A stretch of DNA of 64,000 bases from Chryseobacterium rhizoplanae (GCF_900182655.1 NZ_FXTC01000002.1:62001-126000); one strand, 5' to 3'. Positions 45,614-55,028 are shown, counted from the first letter of the stretch. Made by a program: numbers and translations. Notes: a model not told the origin generated them from the letters alone.

Positions 45614-46588
45614 ATGAAAATAAGACTATTCGTACTGTTGCTTTTAGCATCAACAAAACTGTTCTTCGGACAAACTGTTCCCAAAGAATACACCGATAAA
45701 GTAAAAGCGGCTGAATCATTTTACCAAGCCAAGGATTTCAAAAACTCTGCCAACAAGTATTCAGAAGCATTTAAATCTAATGGCTGGAAAGCATCTCTAA
45801 ATGACAGGTATAACGCAGCATGCTCCTGGGCAATGGCATCAGGACCAGACAGTGCATTTTCCCAACTTGACAGGATTGCAGCAAAATTCAGTAATTACAA
45901 CCATATAACTAAGGATACAGACCTTAGCTCTTTACATAATGATAAACGATGGAAGCCTCTCATCGAAAAAATCAAACAGAATCAGGAGAAAGCAGAAGCA
46001 AATTTGAATAAACCCTTGGTAGCAAAGCTTGGTAATATTTATAATGAAGACCAAAAGTATAGACGACAAATCGATAGCATTGAAAAAAAATACGGTGGGA
46101 GTTCAAAAGAAATGGACAAGCACTGGCGGCTTATCAATAAAAAAGATTCACTAAATCTTATTGAGGTAAAAGCCATTCTTGATAAATATGGCTGGCTGGG
46201 TCCTGATGTTGTTGGCGGGCAGGGAAGCGTTACATTATTTCTTGTTATCCAGCATGCAGATCAGGCAACACAGGAAAAATATTTACCTATGATGAGAGAT
46301 GCTGTAAAAAACGGCAAAGCACAAAGCGGCAGTCTGGCCCTTCTCGAAGACAGGGTGGCCCTGAGACAAGGTAAAAGACAGATTTACGGCAGTCAGATTG
46401 GACGTGATCCTGAAACACAACTATATTATGTATCTCCACTGGAAGATCCTGAAAATGTAGATAAAAGACGGGCAGATGTTGGACTTCCCCCATTGGCAGA
46501 ATATGTAAAGAATTGGCAAATGAAATGGGATGCTGAACAATATAAAAAAGACTTGCCTAAACTGGAGGCAAAAATAAAGCAGAAATAG
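45614..46588 (+). CDS. Secreted DUF6624-type protein (324 aa)
   Basis: A signal peptide (KIRLFVLLLLASTKLFFGQ) is followed by a helical TPR-like part (KVKAAESFYQAKDFKNSANK, about 30-110). The C-terminal half fits DUF6624: DKHWRLINKKDSLNLIEVKA, then GWLGPDVVGGQGSVTLFLVI, QHADQATQEKYLPMMRDAVK, and ALLEDRVALRQGKRQIYGSQ. Its biochemical role is not known. No operon partner is clear; the distance to the next gene is 225 nt. Confidence 0.85.
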   Translation: MKIRLFVLLLLASTKLFFGQTVPKEYTDKVKAAESFYQAKDFKNSANKYSEAFKSNGWKASLNDRYNAACSWAMASGPDSAFSQLDRIAAKFSNYNHITKDTDLSSLHNDKRWKPLIEKIKQNQEKAEANLNKPLVAKLGNIYNEDQKYRRQIDSIEKKYGGSSKEMDKHWRLINKKDSLNLIEVKAILDKYGWLGPDVVGGQGSVTLFLVIQHADQATQEKYLPMMRDAVKNGKAQSGSLALLEDRVALRQGKRQIYGSQIGRDPETQLYYVSPLEDPENVDKRRADVGLPPLAEYVKNWQMKWDAEQYKKDLPKLEAKIKQK

Positions 46589-46813
46589 CAGAAATCACAT
46601 CACTATACTATTCATCGTTAGATTTCCAATCTAATTGACATTCTTCCATTTTAAACTTGGCATTTAAAAAATCTAATCTTCATTTTAATATTTATCATCA
46701 ATTAATTCAAACATCATAGAATAATTTACTATTTTAGTTCAATATTTTTAAACCTACTTATTTAATTATAAGAGTGTTAAGAAATTAATTTACTAAACAA
46801 AAAAAATTAAACC

Positions 46814-47047
46814 ATGAAAAAGAACTTAACAAAACTTTTGAGAACAGATTTGAAAGATGTATTTGGAGGAACGCTGTATCCGGCAGAATGTCCCGGAGGA
46901 TGCCACGGTGAAGGCATGATCAGATGTCCTGACGGCACCACCACAATGACGAATTTTATATGCATGGGAGGAACCTGCCAACCGGCAGCAATGTGTAAAC
47001 CATTGGTTCTTGAACCTTTTCCAGATCCGATTATAATCACCCCATAA
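46814..47047 (+). CDS. Cysteine-rich peptide with a double-glycine leader (77 aa)
   Basis: The N-terminus MKKNLTKLLRTDLKDVFGG has the pattern of leader peptides cut after Gly-Gly (18-19) by peptidase-containing ABC transporters. The predicted core of 58 residues has six cysteines (in ECPGGCHGEGMIRCP, then FICMGGTCQ and MCK) and a proline-rich end PFPDPIIITP. In Bacteroidota many such small genes encode secreted peptides of uncertain activity, and some are bacteriocin-like. No transporter, modifying enzyme or immunity gene is in the window. It ends at a strong terminator. Confidence 0.75.
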   Translation: MKKNLTKLLRTDLKDVFGGTLYPAECPGGCHGEGMIRCPDGTTTMTNFICMGGTCQPAAMCKPLVLEPFPDPIIITP

Positions 47048-47065
47048 TCTGAATGAACAATACAT

Positions 47066-47093
47066 AAAGTGAGCTTTCCGGCTCACTTTTTTA
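47066..47093 (+). terminator. Terminator after the double-glycine peptide gene
   Basis: AAAGTGAGC (47066-47074) pairs perfectly with its complement (47081-47089), loop 6 nt, followed by TTT. Confidence 0.85.
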
Positions 47094-47119
47094 GTATCTT
47101 TAAGTAAACAAAACCTACC

Positions 47120-47875
47120 ATGAAAACCATTGAAGAAGTTCTTAAAAAACTGGATGAAATTATCATCTGGTGTAAAGAAAATCAAAGTCCGGCAGGATAT
47201 TTTGCCTGTACGTACAGGATCATGACTGCACAGGTTCTGAAAGGTATTCAGCAGAAAAAATTTGAAGACAATCCACGAATGACATTACTGGATCTCGCTT
47301 TTGCACAAAGATACATTCAGGCATGGGAGAGTTACAGCAAAGGAGAGAAATGTACAAATTCATGGTATATTGCCTTTGAAGCCGGCAAAAATAAAAACCT
47401 GTTGATCCTACAGCATATATTTTTGGGAATGAATGCACACATCAATCTCGACCTTGGTATTTCTGCAGCTTCAATCATGCCTTACCGGAAAATAAATCCT
47501 TTGAAAAAAGATTTTGAAAACATTAATAATGTTATTGCTTCCATTAATCAGAATGTACAAAACTCTTTAAACAAAATCTGTTATCCGGTAGATCTTGTTG
47601 ACAAACTCTCCAATGGAAAAGATAATGCTGTACTTGATTTTGCTATTTCCAAAGCGAGAGACACTTCCTGGGCAACGGCAGTCATTGCATCCAATACTCC
47701 CAATTTTTTTAGAGAATCTGTAATTGGCATTGTAGATTATGCAGCAGCAAAAGTTGCCACCCAAATTTTGAATCCGAAAATCCTCACTCCTACCCTTTTA
47801 AAAGAATTTAAAAAATGCGAAAGCAGTGATGTGGTGAAAAATATTGAAATTTTAGAATCTACAAAAAATTCATAA
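47120..47875 (+). CDS. DUF5995 family protein (251 aa)
   Basis: The sequence fits DUF5995: GYFACTYRIMTAQVLKGIQQ, KKFEDNPRMTLLDLAFAQRY, SWYIAFEAGKNKNLLILQHI and the hallmark LGMNAHINLDLGISAA. No signal peptide is present. The conserved His in GMNAHINLD and the acidic Asp after it could be part of an active or metal site; this is inference. The biochemical role of the family is not known to me. It lies after the terminator of the cysteine-rich peptide gene, so linkage with it is not supported. Confidence 0.82.
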   Translation: MKTIEEVLKKLDEIIIWCKENQSPAGYFACTYRIMTAQVLKGIQQKKFEDNPRMTLLDLAFAQRYIQAWESYSKGEKCTNSWYIAFEAGKNKNLLILQHIFLGMNAHINLDLGISAASIMPYRKINPLKKDFENINNVIASINQNVQNSLNKICYPVDLVDKLSNGKDNAVLDFAISKARDTSWATAVIASNTPNFFRESVIGIVDYAAAKVATQILNPKILTPTLLKEFKKCESSDVVKNIEILESTKNS

Positions 47876-47912
47876 CAAAAAAGCCGGGATCTTCCTCACG
47901 GATCCCGGCTCA
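47876..47912 (-). terminator. Terminator of the czc operon
   Basis: AGCCGGGATC (47882-47891) pairs perfectly with its complement (47901-47910); the T run on the minus strand (47882-47877) marks it as the terminator of the minus-strand genes. Confidence 0.85.
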
Positions 47913-47933
47913 TAATGAACAAAATAAAAGAAA

Positions 47934-50900
47934 CTATATTGCTTCCTTATGCTTTTTGCGATAAGCATAATGGAAAATAATTGGTAACACAGTAAATGAC
48001 AGCAGCATACAGATAATCAATCCTCCAACGATCATAATGGCTAAAGGTTTCTGAATTTCGGAACCCATTCCATTTGACATCGCTGCAGGAAGTAATCCCA
48101 TAGATCCCATCAGGGCAATCATTACTACCGGACGGATTCTGCTTTTCACTCCCTGGGCAATGGATTCTTTGAGTGACATTCTGTTTTGCAGATTCTCTTT
48201 CATCACTCCAATCAGAACGATACCATCTATGGTAGCCACTCCAAAAAGGATGATGAAACCTATTCCTGCTGAAATTCCAAAAATGGTTCCCGTAAACCAA
48301 AGGGATAAAAATCCTCCGATAAATGCAAACGCAAGGGTGATGGAAGAGATCAGCGTATCTTTTACGTTCCCGAAATTGAAATACAGCAGCATCAGAATCA
48401 AAACTAAAGAAATCGGTACTACCATTGCCAGCTGTTTTGCGGCTCTTTCTTTGCTCTCAAATTCCCCTGCCCATGTCATTTTATGATTCTTTGGAAGCTT
48501 TACTTCTTGATCTACTTTGGCTTTGGCTTCTTTAATGGTACTTCCAAGGTCACGTCCCTCAATATTAAATCCGACTCCGATATATCTGCTGTTTCCTTCA
48601 CGGTAAATAAATGATGGTCCCGTATGATAATCAATGGTGGCGATTTCTTTCAATGGAACTTTCTTATTATCCTGGGTCGGGATGAGAATATTCCCCATTT
48701 TTTCCGGTGTGTCACGGTATTGTTTTTCAAACCTAAGCATGACGTCAAACATTCTTTCTTCTTCGTAAAATTTGGTTGCAGCCTGTCCTCCGATCGTCAT
48801 TTCAATCACGGCCTGTGCATCTGCTGTGGAAACACCATATTTTGCCATTTTGGAATCATGGAGCTGTATTCTTAGTTCCGGAAGTCCAATATTTTTGAAA
48901 ACATTCACGTCTGATATTCCCGGAACCGTTCTGATGGAATTGGCTACTTTATTGGCATAATTTTCTAGCTCAAATAAATCATTCCCGAAAATTTTAATGA
49001 CCAACGGAGCTTTTACCCCTGCTACATATTCTTCCACATTATCCTGAATCGGCTGGCTGAATCCGAAATTGATTCCCGGATATTTTTCAAGGGAAATTCT
49101 CATTTCTTCGAGAAGTTCATCTTTGGATATTTTTTTCTTCCACTCATTCTCTGGTTTCAGCTGAATATTAAATTCGATATTAAAGAAACCTGTAGGATCG
49201 GTACCATCATTCGGGCGGCCAGTCTGAGTCATGACAAATTTTACTTCATCATATTTCATGAGAATTTCTTTCATTTCTTTGGTTAACCGTACAGATTCAT
49301 CCAGATTGACACTGTTTGGAAGGGTTGCCCTCACGTAGATGGCGCCTTCATTCAGCTTGGGTAAAAATTCAGATCCGTAATTCGAGAATCTCCATCCACA
49401 GACTGCAAGCAAAGCAACGAAACCAATAATAAATCCTTTTTTGTAACGGTCACTGAATTCGTAAATTCTGTAGATATTGACTCTGAAGAATTTTGAAATA
49501 AAATTTTCTTTCTCTTCAATATTTTTTGTCAATAAAAGTTTACACATCGCCGGAACATAAGTCAAGCTTAAGATCAACGAGCCTAATAAAGCATATCCCA
49601 GTGTAAATGCCAACGGAGAGAACATTTTACCTTCTACTTTCTGGAAAGAGAAAATCGGCATCAGGGCAACGATAAGGATCAACAGGGCAAAGAAAATATA
49701 ACTGGCCACACTTCCTGCGCTTTTCTTAATGATTCCCAGTTTTGATATTTTGTTGAATCTTTTCAGCCCTATTTTCTTGGCCTTAAGCTCGAGGGCGACA
49801 AAGACGTGTTCAACAATGACGAGCGTTCCTTCCAGCAAAAGCCCGAAGTCCAGTGCTCCCATTGAAATCAGGTTGGCAGGCAATCCCTGAATTTTCAACA
49901 TAATAATGGCAAATAAGAAAGCCAAAGGAATGACCGATGCTACAATAAAGGTTGTTCTCCAGTTGTAAAGAAATATAAATACAATGATGGAAACCAGAAT
50001 AACCCCCTCAATAAGGTTTTTGGAAACGGTATGAACAGTTGTATTCACCAGTTCTGTACGATCAATAATCGGAACAATCTGAACATCACCCGGAAGTTCT
50101 CCTCCATTCAACTGTTCTATTCTGTCTTTCAGTCTTGCAATCACTTCACTTGGGTTTTCACCCCGAAGCATGATCACAATTCCTTCTACTACATCATTTT
50201 CCTTGTTATACCCTACCTGACCCAATCTTGGTTTTGCTGAAACTTTTACTTCAGCAACATGCTTTACCAGAATTGGTGTAGAACCTTTTACCTCGATCTG
50301 AATATTCTCAATATCTTCTTTTTTCTCTAAAAGACCAATCCCCCTCACTACATAAGCCTGATCTCCTTTTGCTACTACATCTCCTCCTACATTAATATTA
50401 CTCTTCGAAACTGCTTCATACACATCCAGGGGGGAAAGGTCGTAATTGTGTAATTCCGTAGGATTAATTTTTATCTCATATGTTTTTTCTTCTCCACCAA
50501 AGCTTACGACATCTGCAACACCGGGAACGGCCAGCAATTCTCTTTCCACCACCCAATCCTGAATGGAGGTAACTTCTTTGATCGGAAGTTTACTTTTAAT
50601 GATATACCGGTAAATTTCACCTGTAGCACCAGAGGGAGGTTCAATGCTGTATTCTGCTCCTGCGGGAAGTTCTACATTTCCGAGTTTATTGGAAGCATAC
50701 TGCTGGGCATAAAAATCATTGACATGATCATCAAAAATCACAGTGACCACAGATAATCCGAACAGGGAAATAGAACGCACCGAAGTTTTGTTCGGGATGG
50801 CATTCATTTCCTTTGAAATGGGTAAGGTGACAAATTTTTCTATTTCTTCAGCACTTCTTCCCGGCCATTGGGTAATGACTCTTACTCTGGTATTGGTAAC

Positions 50901-51032
50901 ATCCGGAAATGCTTCAATAGGAGTATGTATATAGGAATAGATTCCTCCGGCAAGCAATAGAAAAGTTCCCAAAAGAACAATCAATGAGTTTTTTAAAGAG
51001 AAGGAAACTATATTCTGTACAAATTTTCGCAT
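47934..51032 (-). CDS. czcA: CzcA/CusA-family heavy-metal RND efflux pump
   Basis: This is the inner-membrane proton/metal antiporter of a tripartite efflux complex. The 1032-aa protein has 12 membrane helices and two large periplasmic loops, the usual size. Helix 4 contains GALDFGLLLEGTLVIVEH with Asp395, Glu401 and Glu408. These correspond to the three proton-relay acids of C. metallidurans CzcA (Asp402, Asp408, Glu415), so the middle Asp is replaced by Glu. Its ATG overlaps the stop of the adaptor gene by one base (TAATG). The metal cannot be assigned. Confidence 0.94.
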   Translation of the reverse strand: MRKFVQNIVSFSLKNSLIVLLGTFLLLAGGIYSYIHTPIEAFPDVTNTRVRVITQWPGRSAEEIEKFVTLPISKEMNAIPNKTSVRSISLFGLSVVTVIFDDHVNDFYAQQYASNKLGNVELPAGAEYSIEPPSGATGEIYRYIIKSKLPIKEVTSIQDWVVERELLAVPGVADVVSFGGEEKTYEIKINPTELHNYDLSPLDVYEAVSKSNINVGGDVVAKGDQAYVVRGIGLLEKKEDIENIQIEVKGSTPILVKHVAEVKVSAKPRLGQVGYNKENDVVEGIVIMLRGENPSEVIARLKDRIEQLNGGELPGDVQIVPIIDRTELVNTTVHTVSKNLIEGVILVSIIVFIFLYNWRTTFIVASVIPLAFLFAIIMLKIQGLPANLISMGALDFGLLLEGTLVIVEHVFVALELKAKKIGLKRFNKISKLGIIKKSAGSVASYIFFALLILIVALMPIFSFQKVEGKMFSPLAFTLGYALLGSLILSLTYVPAMCKLLLTKNIEEKENFISKFFRVNIYRIYEFSDRYKKGFIIGFVALLAVCGWRFSNYGSEFLPKLNEGAIYVRATLPNSVNLDESVRLTKEMKEILMKYDEVKFVMTQTGRPNDGTDPTGFFNIEFNIQLKPENEWKKKISKDELLEEMRISLEKYPGINFGFSQPIQDNVEEYVAGVKAPLVIKIFGNDLFELENYANKVANSIRTVPGISDVNVFKNIGLPELRIQLHDSKMAKYGVSTADAQAVIEMTIGGQAATKFYEEERMFDVMLRFEKQYRDTPEKMGNILIPTQDNKKVPLKEIATIDYHTGPSFIYREGNSRYIGVGFNIEGRDLGSTIKEAKAKVDQEVKLPKNHKMTWAGEFESKERAAKQLAMVVPISLVLILMLLYFNFGNVKDTLISSITLAFAFIGGFLSLWFTGTIFGISAGIGFIILFGVATIDGIVLIGVMKENLQNRMSLKESIAQGVKSRIRPVVMIALMGSMGLLPAAMSNGMGSEIQKPLAIMIVGGLIICMLLSFTVLPIIFHYAYRKKHKEAI

Positions 51033-52147
51033 TACTTCGTGGAATTATTTAATTGGTTTTTCAGGTTTTCATAGATCAGCAGACCGTTGGAAGCAATGAC
51101 ATTTTCACCTGGTTTTAAATTGCCTTCTACATAGATATACTGACTATTGGAAGCAATCTCTGTCACAGGTCTTATCTCAAGTTCACAGTCTTTTTTGTAG
51201 ACTACAACATAGCTTTGATTATTATCAAAGATTAAAGCTTTCGCAGGAATAGCCAGTGCACTTTTATTTTGTGAATTAATGGGCAATACTACATCTGCAG
51301 ACATTCCCGGTCTTAATTTCATTCCATTATTATCCATAATGATTTTCGCTTTGAGTACTCTTTCATTTTCATTGAAAACCTGAGAAATATTATCAATCTT
51401 TCCGGAAAAACTGTCATCAGGATAAGCTAGAGTCTTCACTACTACAGGCTGGTCTACATAAACGTGTCTCATATTGGTTGCGTACACATTCGCCATTACC
51501 CATACCTTATCCAGATTGGAAATCGTAAAAAGCTGATCTCCTCCTGCTGTAACCGGCATTCCTTTGGAAATATTTTTGGAGATAACATATCCGTCTGCAG
51601 GCGCTTTGATCTGAATGGTATTCCCTCCCGCTGAATACAGCTGCATATTTTTCTGTGTTTTGGAAATATTAGACTGCAAAATGGCAACTTCCGATTTTGC
51701 TTCCTGCAAATCTTTCTGAGAGGCAATATCATCTTTATACATTGCTTCTACGGAAGACAGTTTTCTCTTCGCTACAGCCAGTTGAGCCTGCAAAGTTTGG
51801 GTATCATCCTGCATTTCGTTGACAGCCGTACTTTTTACACTCGCCAGCGTCTGTCCTTTTTTTACATAATCTCCGAGGGAGAAATAAGTATCCATAACAA
51901 CTCCGTCTACAAGACTTACAAAAGGAACTGTTTTATCAGAATTGCTTTCCACTTCTCCGGTGAGCGTGATACTTTCTTCTATGGGAAGCATTTCTGCCTT
52001 TACGAGCTTAATATCTTTTTTAAGCTCTCTACTGATGCAATAGCTTTTTTCAGCTTCTTTATTTTCTTCTTTTCCGACACAGCCTGTAAAAATAATGAGG
52101 GCAGACAGGTAAGCTGCAGCAATGTATTTGGTAATATTTTTGTTCAT
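51032..52147 (-). CDS. czcB: RND efflux periplasmic adaptor (CzcB-like lipoprotein)
   Basis: This is the membrane-fusion subunit linking pump and outer-membrane channel. The signal sequence ends in a lipobox (ALIIFTGC, Cys23). The beta-barrel and lipoyl parts surround a coiled-coil hairpin (DDTQTLQAQLAVAKRKLSSV, and SQKDLQEAKSEVAILQSNIS). KAPADGYVISKNISKGMPV and GMKLRPGMSADVVLPINSQN are typical. At 371 aa it is normal. It lies 3 nt after the TolC-like gene and overlaps czcA. Confidence 0.92.
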   Translation of the reverse strand: MNKNITKYIAAAYLSALIIFTGCVGKEENKEAEKSYCISRELKKDIKLVKAEMLPIEESITLTGEVESNSDKTVPFVSLVDGVVMDTYFSLGDYVKKGQTLASVKSTAVNEMQDDTQTLQAQLAVAKRKLSSVEAMYKDDIASQKDLQEAKSEVAILQSNISKTQKNMQLYSAGGNTIQIKAPADGYVISKNISKGMPVTAGGDQLFTISNLDKVWVMANVYATNMRHVYVDQPVVVKTLAYPDDSFSGKIDNISQVFNENERVLKAKIIMDNNGMKLRPGMSADVVLPINSQNKSALAIPAKALIFDNNQSYVVVYKKDCELEIRPVTEIASNSQYIYVEGNLKPGENVIASNGLLIYENLKNQLNNSTK

Positions 52148-52150
52148 ATC

Positions 52151-53425
52151 TTATAAGTCTTGTCCTACAACATACTGCAGGTTTTCGTAGTATTGATTAA
52201 GTTCTTTTTTCGTGTCCAGGATAATCATTTTGTTTCCGATATAAGTATCCAGAAAATCCATATATTCGAGCATGCTGATATTTCTTAGTCTGAAGTTTTT
52301 CTCGTGGCTTACCAGCAATCCATCCAATGTAGATTCATAGCTATCATCGATTTCTTCTGAAACCTGCTGTGTTCTGATATAATTTCTAAAAACAGAGACA
52401 ATTTCGTTTTCTGACTTGAGCATATTTTTACGGGTCTCAAGCTTACTTTTCTCAATTTCAAGCTTAGCTTCCTGAATATTTCCTTTGTTACGGTCGAAAA
52501 TGGGTAGATCCATAGAAACCCCCAATCCTATAAAGTCTTTCATAATATTCCCCCCACGGTCGTATCCAATGGAAAAAGCTACGTCCGGTATTTTCATGGC
52601 ATTTTGAATCTCCAGATTTTTGGCGGCTAGCTTCTCCTTGTTTTTTGAGATCATGATATCGGGACGGTTTTCTTTTGCCTTTTCCATCCATTGGTTTACT
52701 TCCAGTTCTGAAAGTTGTTTTTCCGGCATGACAAATGGGTCTGAAATCATCAGATATGGTTGAGAAGGCAGCATCAACAAGGCTTTCAATTCTACCTGCT
52801 GATCTTCAATTTCCTGTTTTAATGAAATCAGCTTTTTCTTGAATTCAATTTCCTGTGCTTTCAGACGGACATATTCAGCTTTGCTGATATTTCCCAGCGT
52901 TAACTGATTGTTATAGGATTTTGTTAATTTCTCAATGGAAGCAATTTGTCCCTGATAGATTTTCTGCTGTTCCTGATTGTAAAGAATTTCAGTGATCGTA
53001 TTTCTCAGTGTTTTCTTAAGCTCACGCAAAACTTCCTGCAGTTCATACTTCTCACCTTCCACTTCTATTTTTTGAAGCTCAATATTTTTTCTTCTCTTTC
53101 CGGCAGTCTGAATCACCTGCTCTATTTCAGCAGAGATCTGTGTATTTTTCCCCCAGTTTCCAATGAGTGCAGGCTGTTCTTCTATATCATAAGTTCTCCA
53201 TAGATTCACTTCGCTGATGCTTAATTTGGGATTGGGCCAGTATTTAGCCTGAACAGCTCTTGCTTCTGCTTGTGAAATTTCAAGCTTCTGTGCAATAAGG
53301 TCCAGGTTTTTAGCCAGAAAAATAGTTTCAGCTTCCTTTCTGCTGATTTTCATAGTATCTGAAATCTGCGCGGAAAAGAAACTGAAACAGTGAATATAAA
53401 ATAGGGTTAAAAATAGCTTCTTCAA
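52151..53425 (-). CDS. czcC: TolC-family outer-membrane efflux protein (CzcC-like)
   Basis: This is the outer-membrane channel of the metal efflux complex. The signal peptide is KKLFLTLFYIHCFSFFSAQ. The chain has the long helical hairpins of the family, for example QLTLGNISKAEYVRLKAQEI and IGLGVSMDLPIFDRNKGNIQ, and is 424 aa. A TAGCTTTG box (53453-53446, minus strand) 21 nt before the ATG suggests that the operon starts here. The order czcC-czcB-czcA is standard. Confidence 0.93.
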   Translation of the reverse strand: MKKLFLTLFYIHCFSFFSAQISDTMKISRKEAETIFLAKNLDLIAQKLEISQAEARAVQAKYWPNPKLSISEVNLWRTYDIEEQPALIGNWGKNTQISAEIEQVIQTAGKRRKNIELQKIEVEGEKYELQEVLRELKKTLRNTITEILYNQEQQKIYQGQIASIEKLTKSYNNQLTLGNISKAEYVRLKAQEIEFKKKLISLKQEIEDQQVELKALLMLPSQPYLMISDPFVMPEKQLSELEVNQWMEKAKENRPDIMISKNKEKLAAKNLEIQNAMKIPDVAFSIGYDRGGNIMKDFIGLGVSMDLPIFDRNKGNIQEAKLEIEKSKLETRKNMLKSENEIVSVFRNYIRTQQVSEEIDDSYESTLDGLLVSHEKNFRLRNISMLEYMDFLDTYIGNKMIILDTKKELNQYYENLQYVVGQDL

Positions 53426-53445
53426 GATCTTTTATTTTAAGACCA

Positions 53446-53453
53446 CAAAGCTA
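53446..53453 (-). promoter_or_regulatory. -7 box of the czcCBA operon
   Basis: TAGCTTTG on the minus strand matches TAnnTTTG. No -33 TTG at the usual distance was found, so activation by the nearby OmpR-type regulator is plausible. Confidence 0.45.
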
Positions 53454-53561
53454 TTCGTCTAATATTAGAGGGAATTTTAAAGAAAATTAAAATTCGGTTA
53501 GTTCAACATTAGAGTTTGATTAGAATGATTTTAATTTCCGGGAATTGTGTTTGAATAGTAA

Positions 53562-53625
53562 TGTTTGGGCTAAAGCCAAATGATTTCGGATATATTTTGT
53601 AAGCGGGTTAAAACCCGCTCCTATT
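53562..53625. repeat. Palindromic intergenic element with two hairpins
   Basis: Hairpin 1 is TTTGG(G)CT-AA-AGCCAAA near 53564-53580, with one bulged G. Hairpin 2 is AGCGGGTT-AA-AACCCGCT (53602-53619), perfect. Both loops are AA. The spacing and the GGGCTAAAGCC/GGGTTAAAACCC character resemble a recurrent intergenic element I recall from flavobacterial genomes. Confidence 0.7.
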
Positions 53626-53664
53626 GAATATTTTAAAACACGAATAATTTCACCAATAACACGA

Positions 53665-55026
53665 TTATGAGTGAACCGGAAATTGAAGAAGGACAGTCGT
53701 TCCGGCGTTGACAACAGAATCAATTTTCATTACAATATGATGATGATCGAAAATACTCTTCGAAAGGGACAAACCAATTCCGCTTCCTTTCACCGTATCT
53801 ACATTTTTTCCCCTGTAGAAGGTTTCGGATATTTTAGCAAGATCTTCTGTAGGAATTCCTCTTCCTTCGTCACGAACTTCAATATACAGTTGATTTTCTT
53901 TTTCAGACAAAGTAAGCACTACAGGTTTATCGTAAGAATATTTAACCGCATTTTCAACAATATTATATATCGCAAGGTAAAGCAGTGTTTCGTTTCCGGG
54001 AAATTCCAGCAACCCAGGTTTTGTTACCTGAAGCTGTATTTTAATAGATGAGTTGTTTTCTTTTGCCTTAGGTTCCAATTTCTCATAAATTTTCCAGATC
54101 AGCTCATCCACTCTCATTTGTTTGTGGGAAGACTCAAGCTTTGTCATTCCGGACATCAGCAAAAGGTTGTTGAGAATATTTTCAATCTCGTACACATTTT
54201 CTAATGATTCCTTCGCTACTTCCCTGTACTCTTCCGGAGTTCTGTCTCTTTGGGCAAAAACTTCCAGATTTCCGGAGATCGCAGCCAAAGGAGTTTTAAA
54301 CTCATGAGAAACATAATTGATAAAATTCTGCTGCAAAAGAACGTTTTCAGAAATCCTTCCCAACAGTTTATTGTACGATTTAATAAGATCTTCAATCTCA
54401 TCATTGGTATTGGTAGAAGTAATTGCCGTAGAAATATTATTGTATTCCACTTTATTGATACGCTCTACAACATTGGAAATAGGCTTATAAACCACCTTTG
54501 AAAGATACCGGCTCAAAAAATAAATAGCCAGCAAACCAATCACCAATACCGAAAGCATAATAATGGCCAGCCTCAATATCTGGGATTGAAAAGAATCATT
54601 TGAGGATTTTACAAAAACTACGAAATCCCCCTGGTTGTCCGGATAAAAAATCCCATAGTAGAATTGATTATCAGACATAAACTGAATCCCTTTATTAGCC
54701 CGGACTGACTGCAAATGGGAAAGCTTTATATTTTTATCATTAAGGTTATGTCCAAAAGTGACTTCGTTATTCTGATTGTAGACTGCTACCCTGTTATTCT
54801 GAATAAGATGATTGTACTCTTTCTTGATCTGGGCATGTCTGTCTTTTGGAAGTTCATCTTTTTCAAGATAATAAATAGCAGAAATAAGCGCCGTATTCCT
54901 TAGTTTTTCAAAATAAAAGATCTTAGTACTGTCATAATACGCAAAGAATATCACCGCAGATGTGATGATAGAAACGATGCCGAATGAAAGGCTTGAAATA
55001 AGGGTAAACCTGTTTCTGAGCGTCAT
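53665..55026 (-). CDS. HisKA-type sensor histidine kinase, probable partner of the OmpR-type regulator
   Basis: The 453-aa protein has two membrane helices (about 11-30 and 152-172) around a periplasmic sensor region, then a HAMP domain. The phospho-acceptor His241 lies in NYVSHEFKTPLAAISGN. The ATPase domain has YLAIYNIVENAVKYSYDKP (N-box), VRDEGRGIPTEDLAKISE and GSGIGLSLSKSIFDHHHIVM. It starts 2 nt after the response regulator. It lies upstream of the metal efflux genes on the same strand, as in CzcRS systems. Confidence 0.93.
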   Translation of the reverse strand: MTLRNRFTLISSLSFGIVSIITSAVIFFAYYDSTKIFYFEKLRNTALISAIYYLEKDELPKDRHAQIKKEYNHLIQNNRVAVYNQNNEVTFGHNLNDKNIKLSHLQSVRANKGIQFMSDNQFYYGIFYPDNQGDFVVFVKSSNDSFQSQILRLAIIMLSVLVIGLLAIYFLSRYLSKVVYKPISNVVERINKVEYNNISTAITSTNTNDEIEDLIKSYNKLLGRISENVLLQQNFINYVSHEFKTPLAAISGNLEVFAQRDRTPEEYREVAKESLENVYEIENILNNLLLMSGMTKLESSHKQMRVDELIWKIYEKLEPKAKENNSSIKIQLQVTKPGLLEFPGNETLLYLAIYNIVENAVKYSYDKPVVLTLSEKENQLYIEVRDEGRGIPTEDLAKISETFYRGKNVDTVKGSGIGLSLSKSIFDHHHIVMKIDSVVNAGTTVLLQFPVHS

Positions 55027-55028
55027 TT

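Noticed and set aside
53562..53625. Considered as the terminator of the histidine kinase gene
   Set aside because: No T run follows on the minus strand, and it lies 40 nt downstream of the gene with two hairpins that have AA loops. A repeat element fits better.
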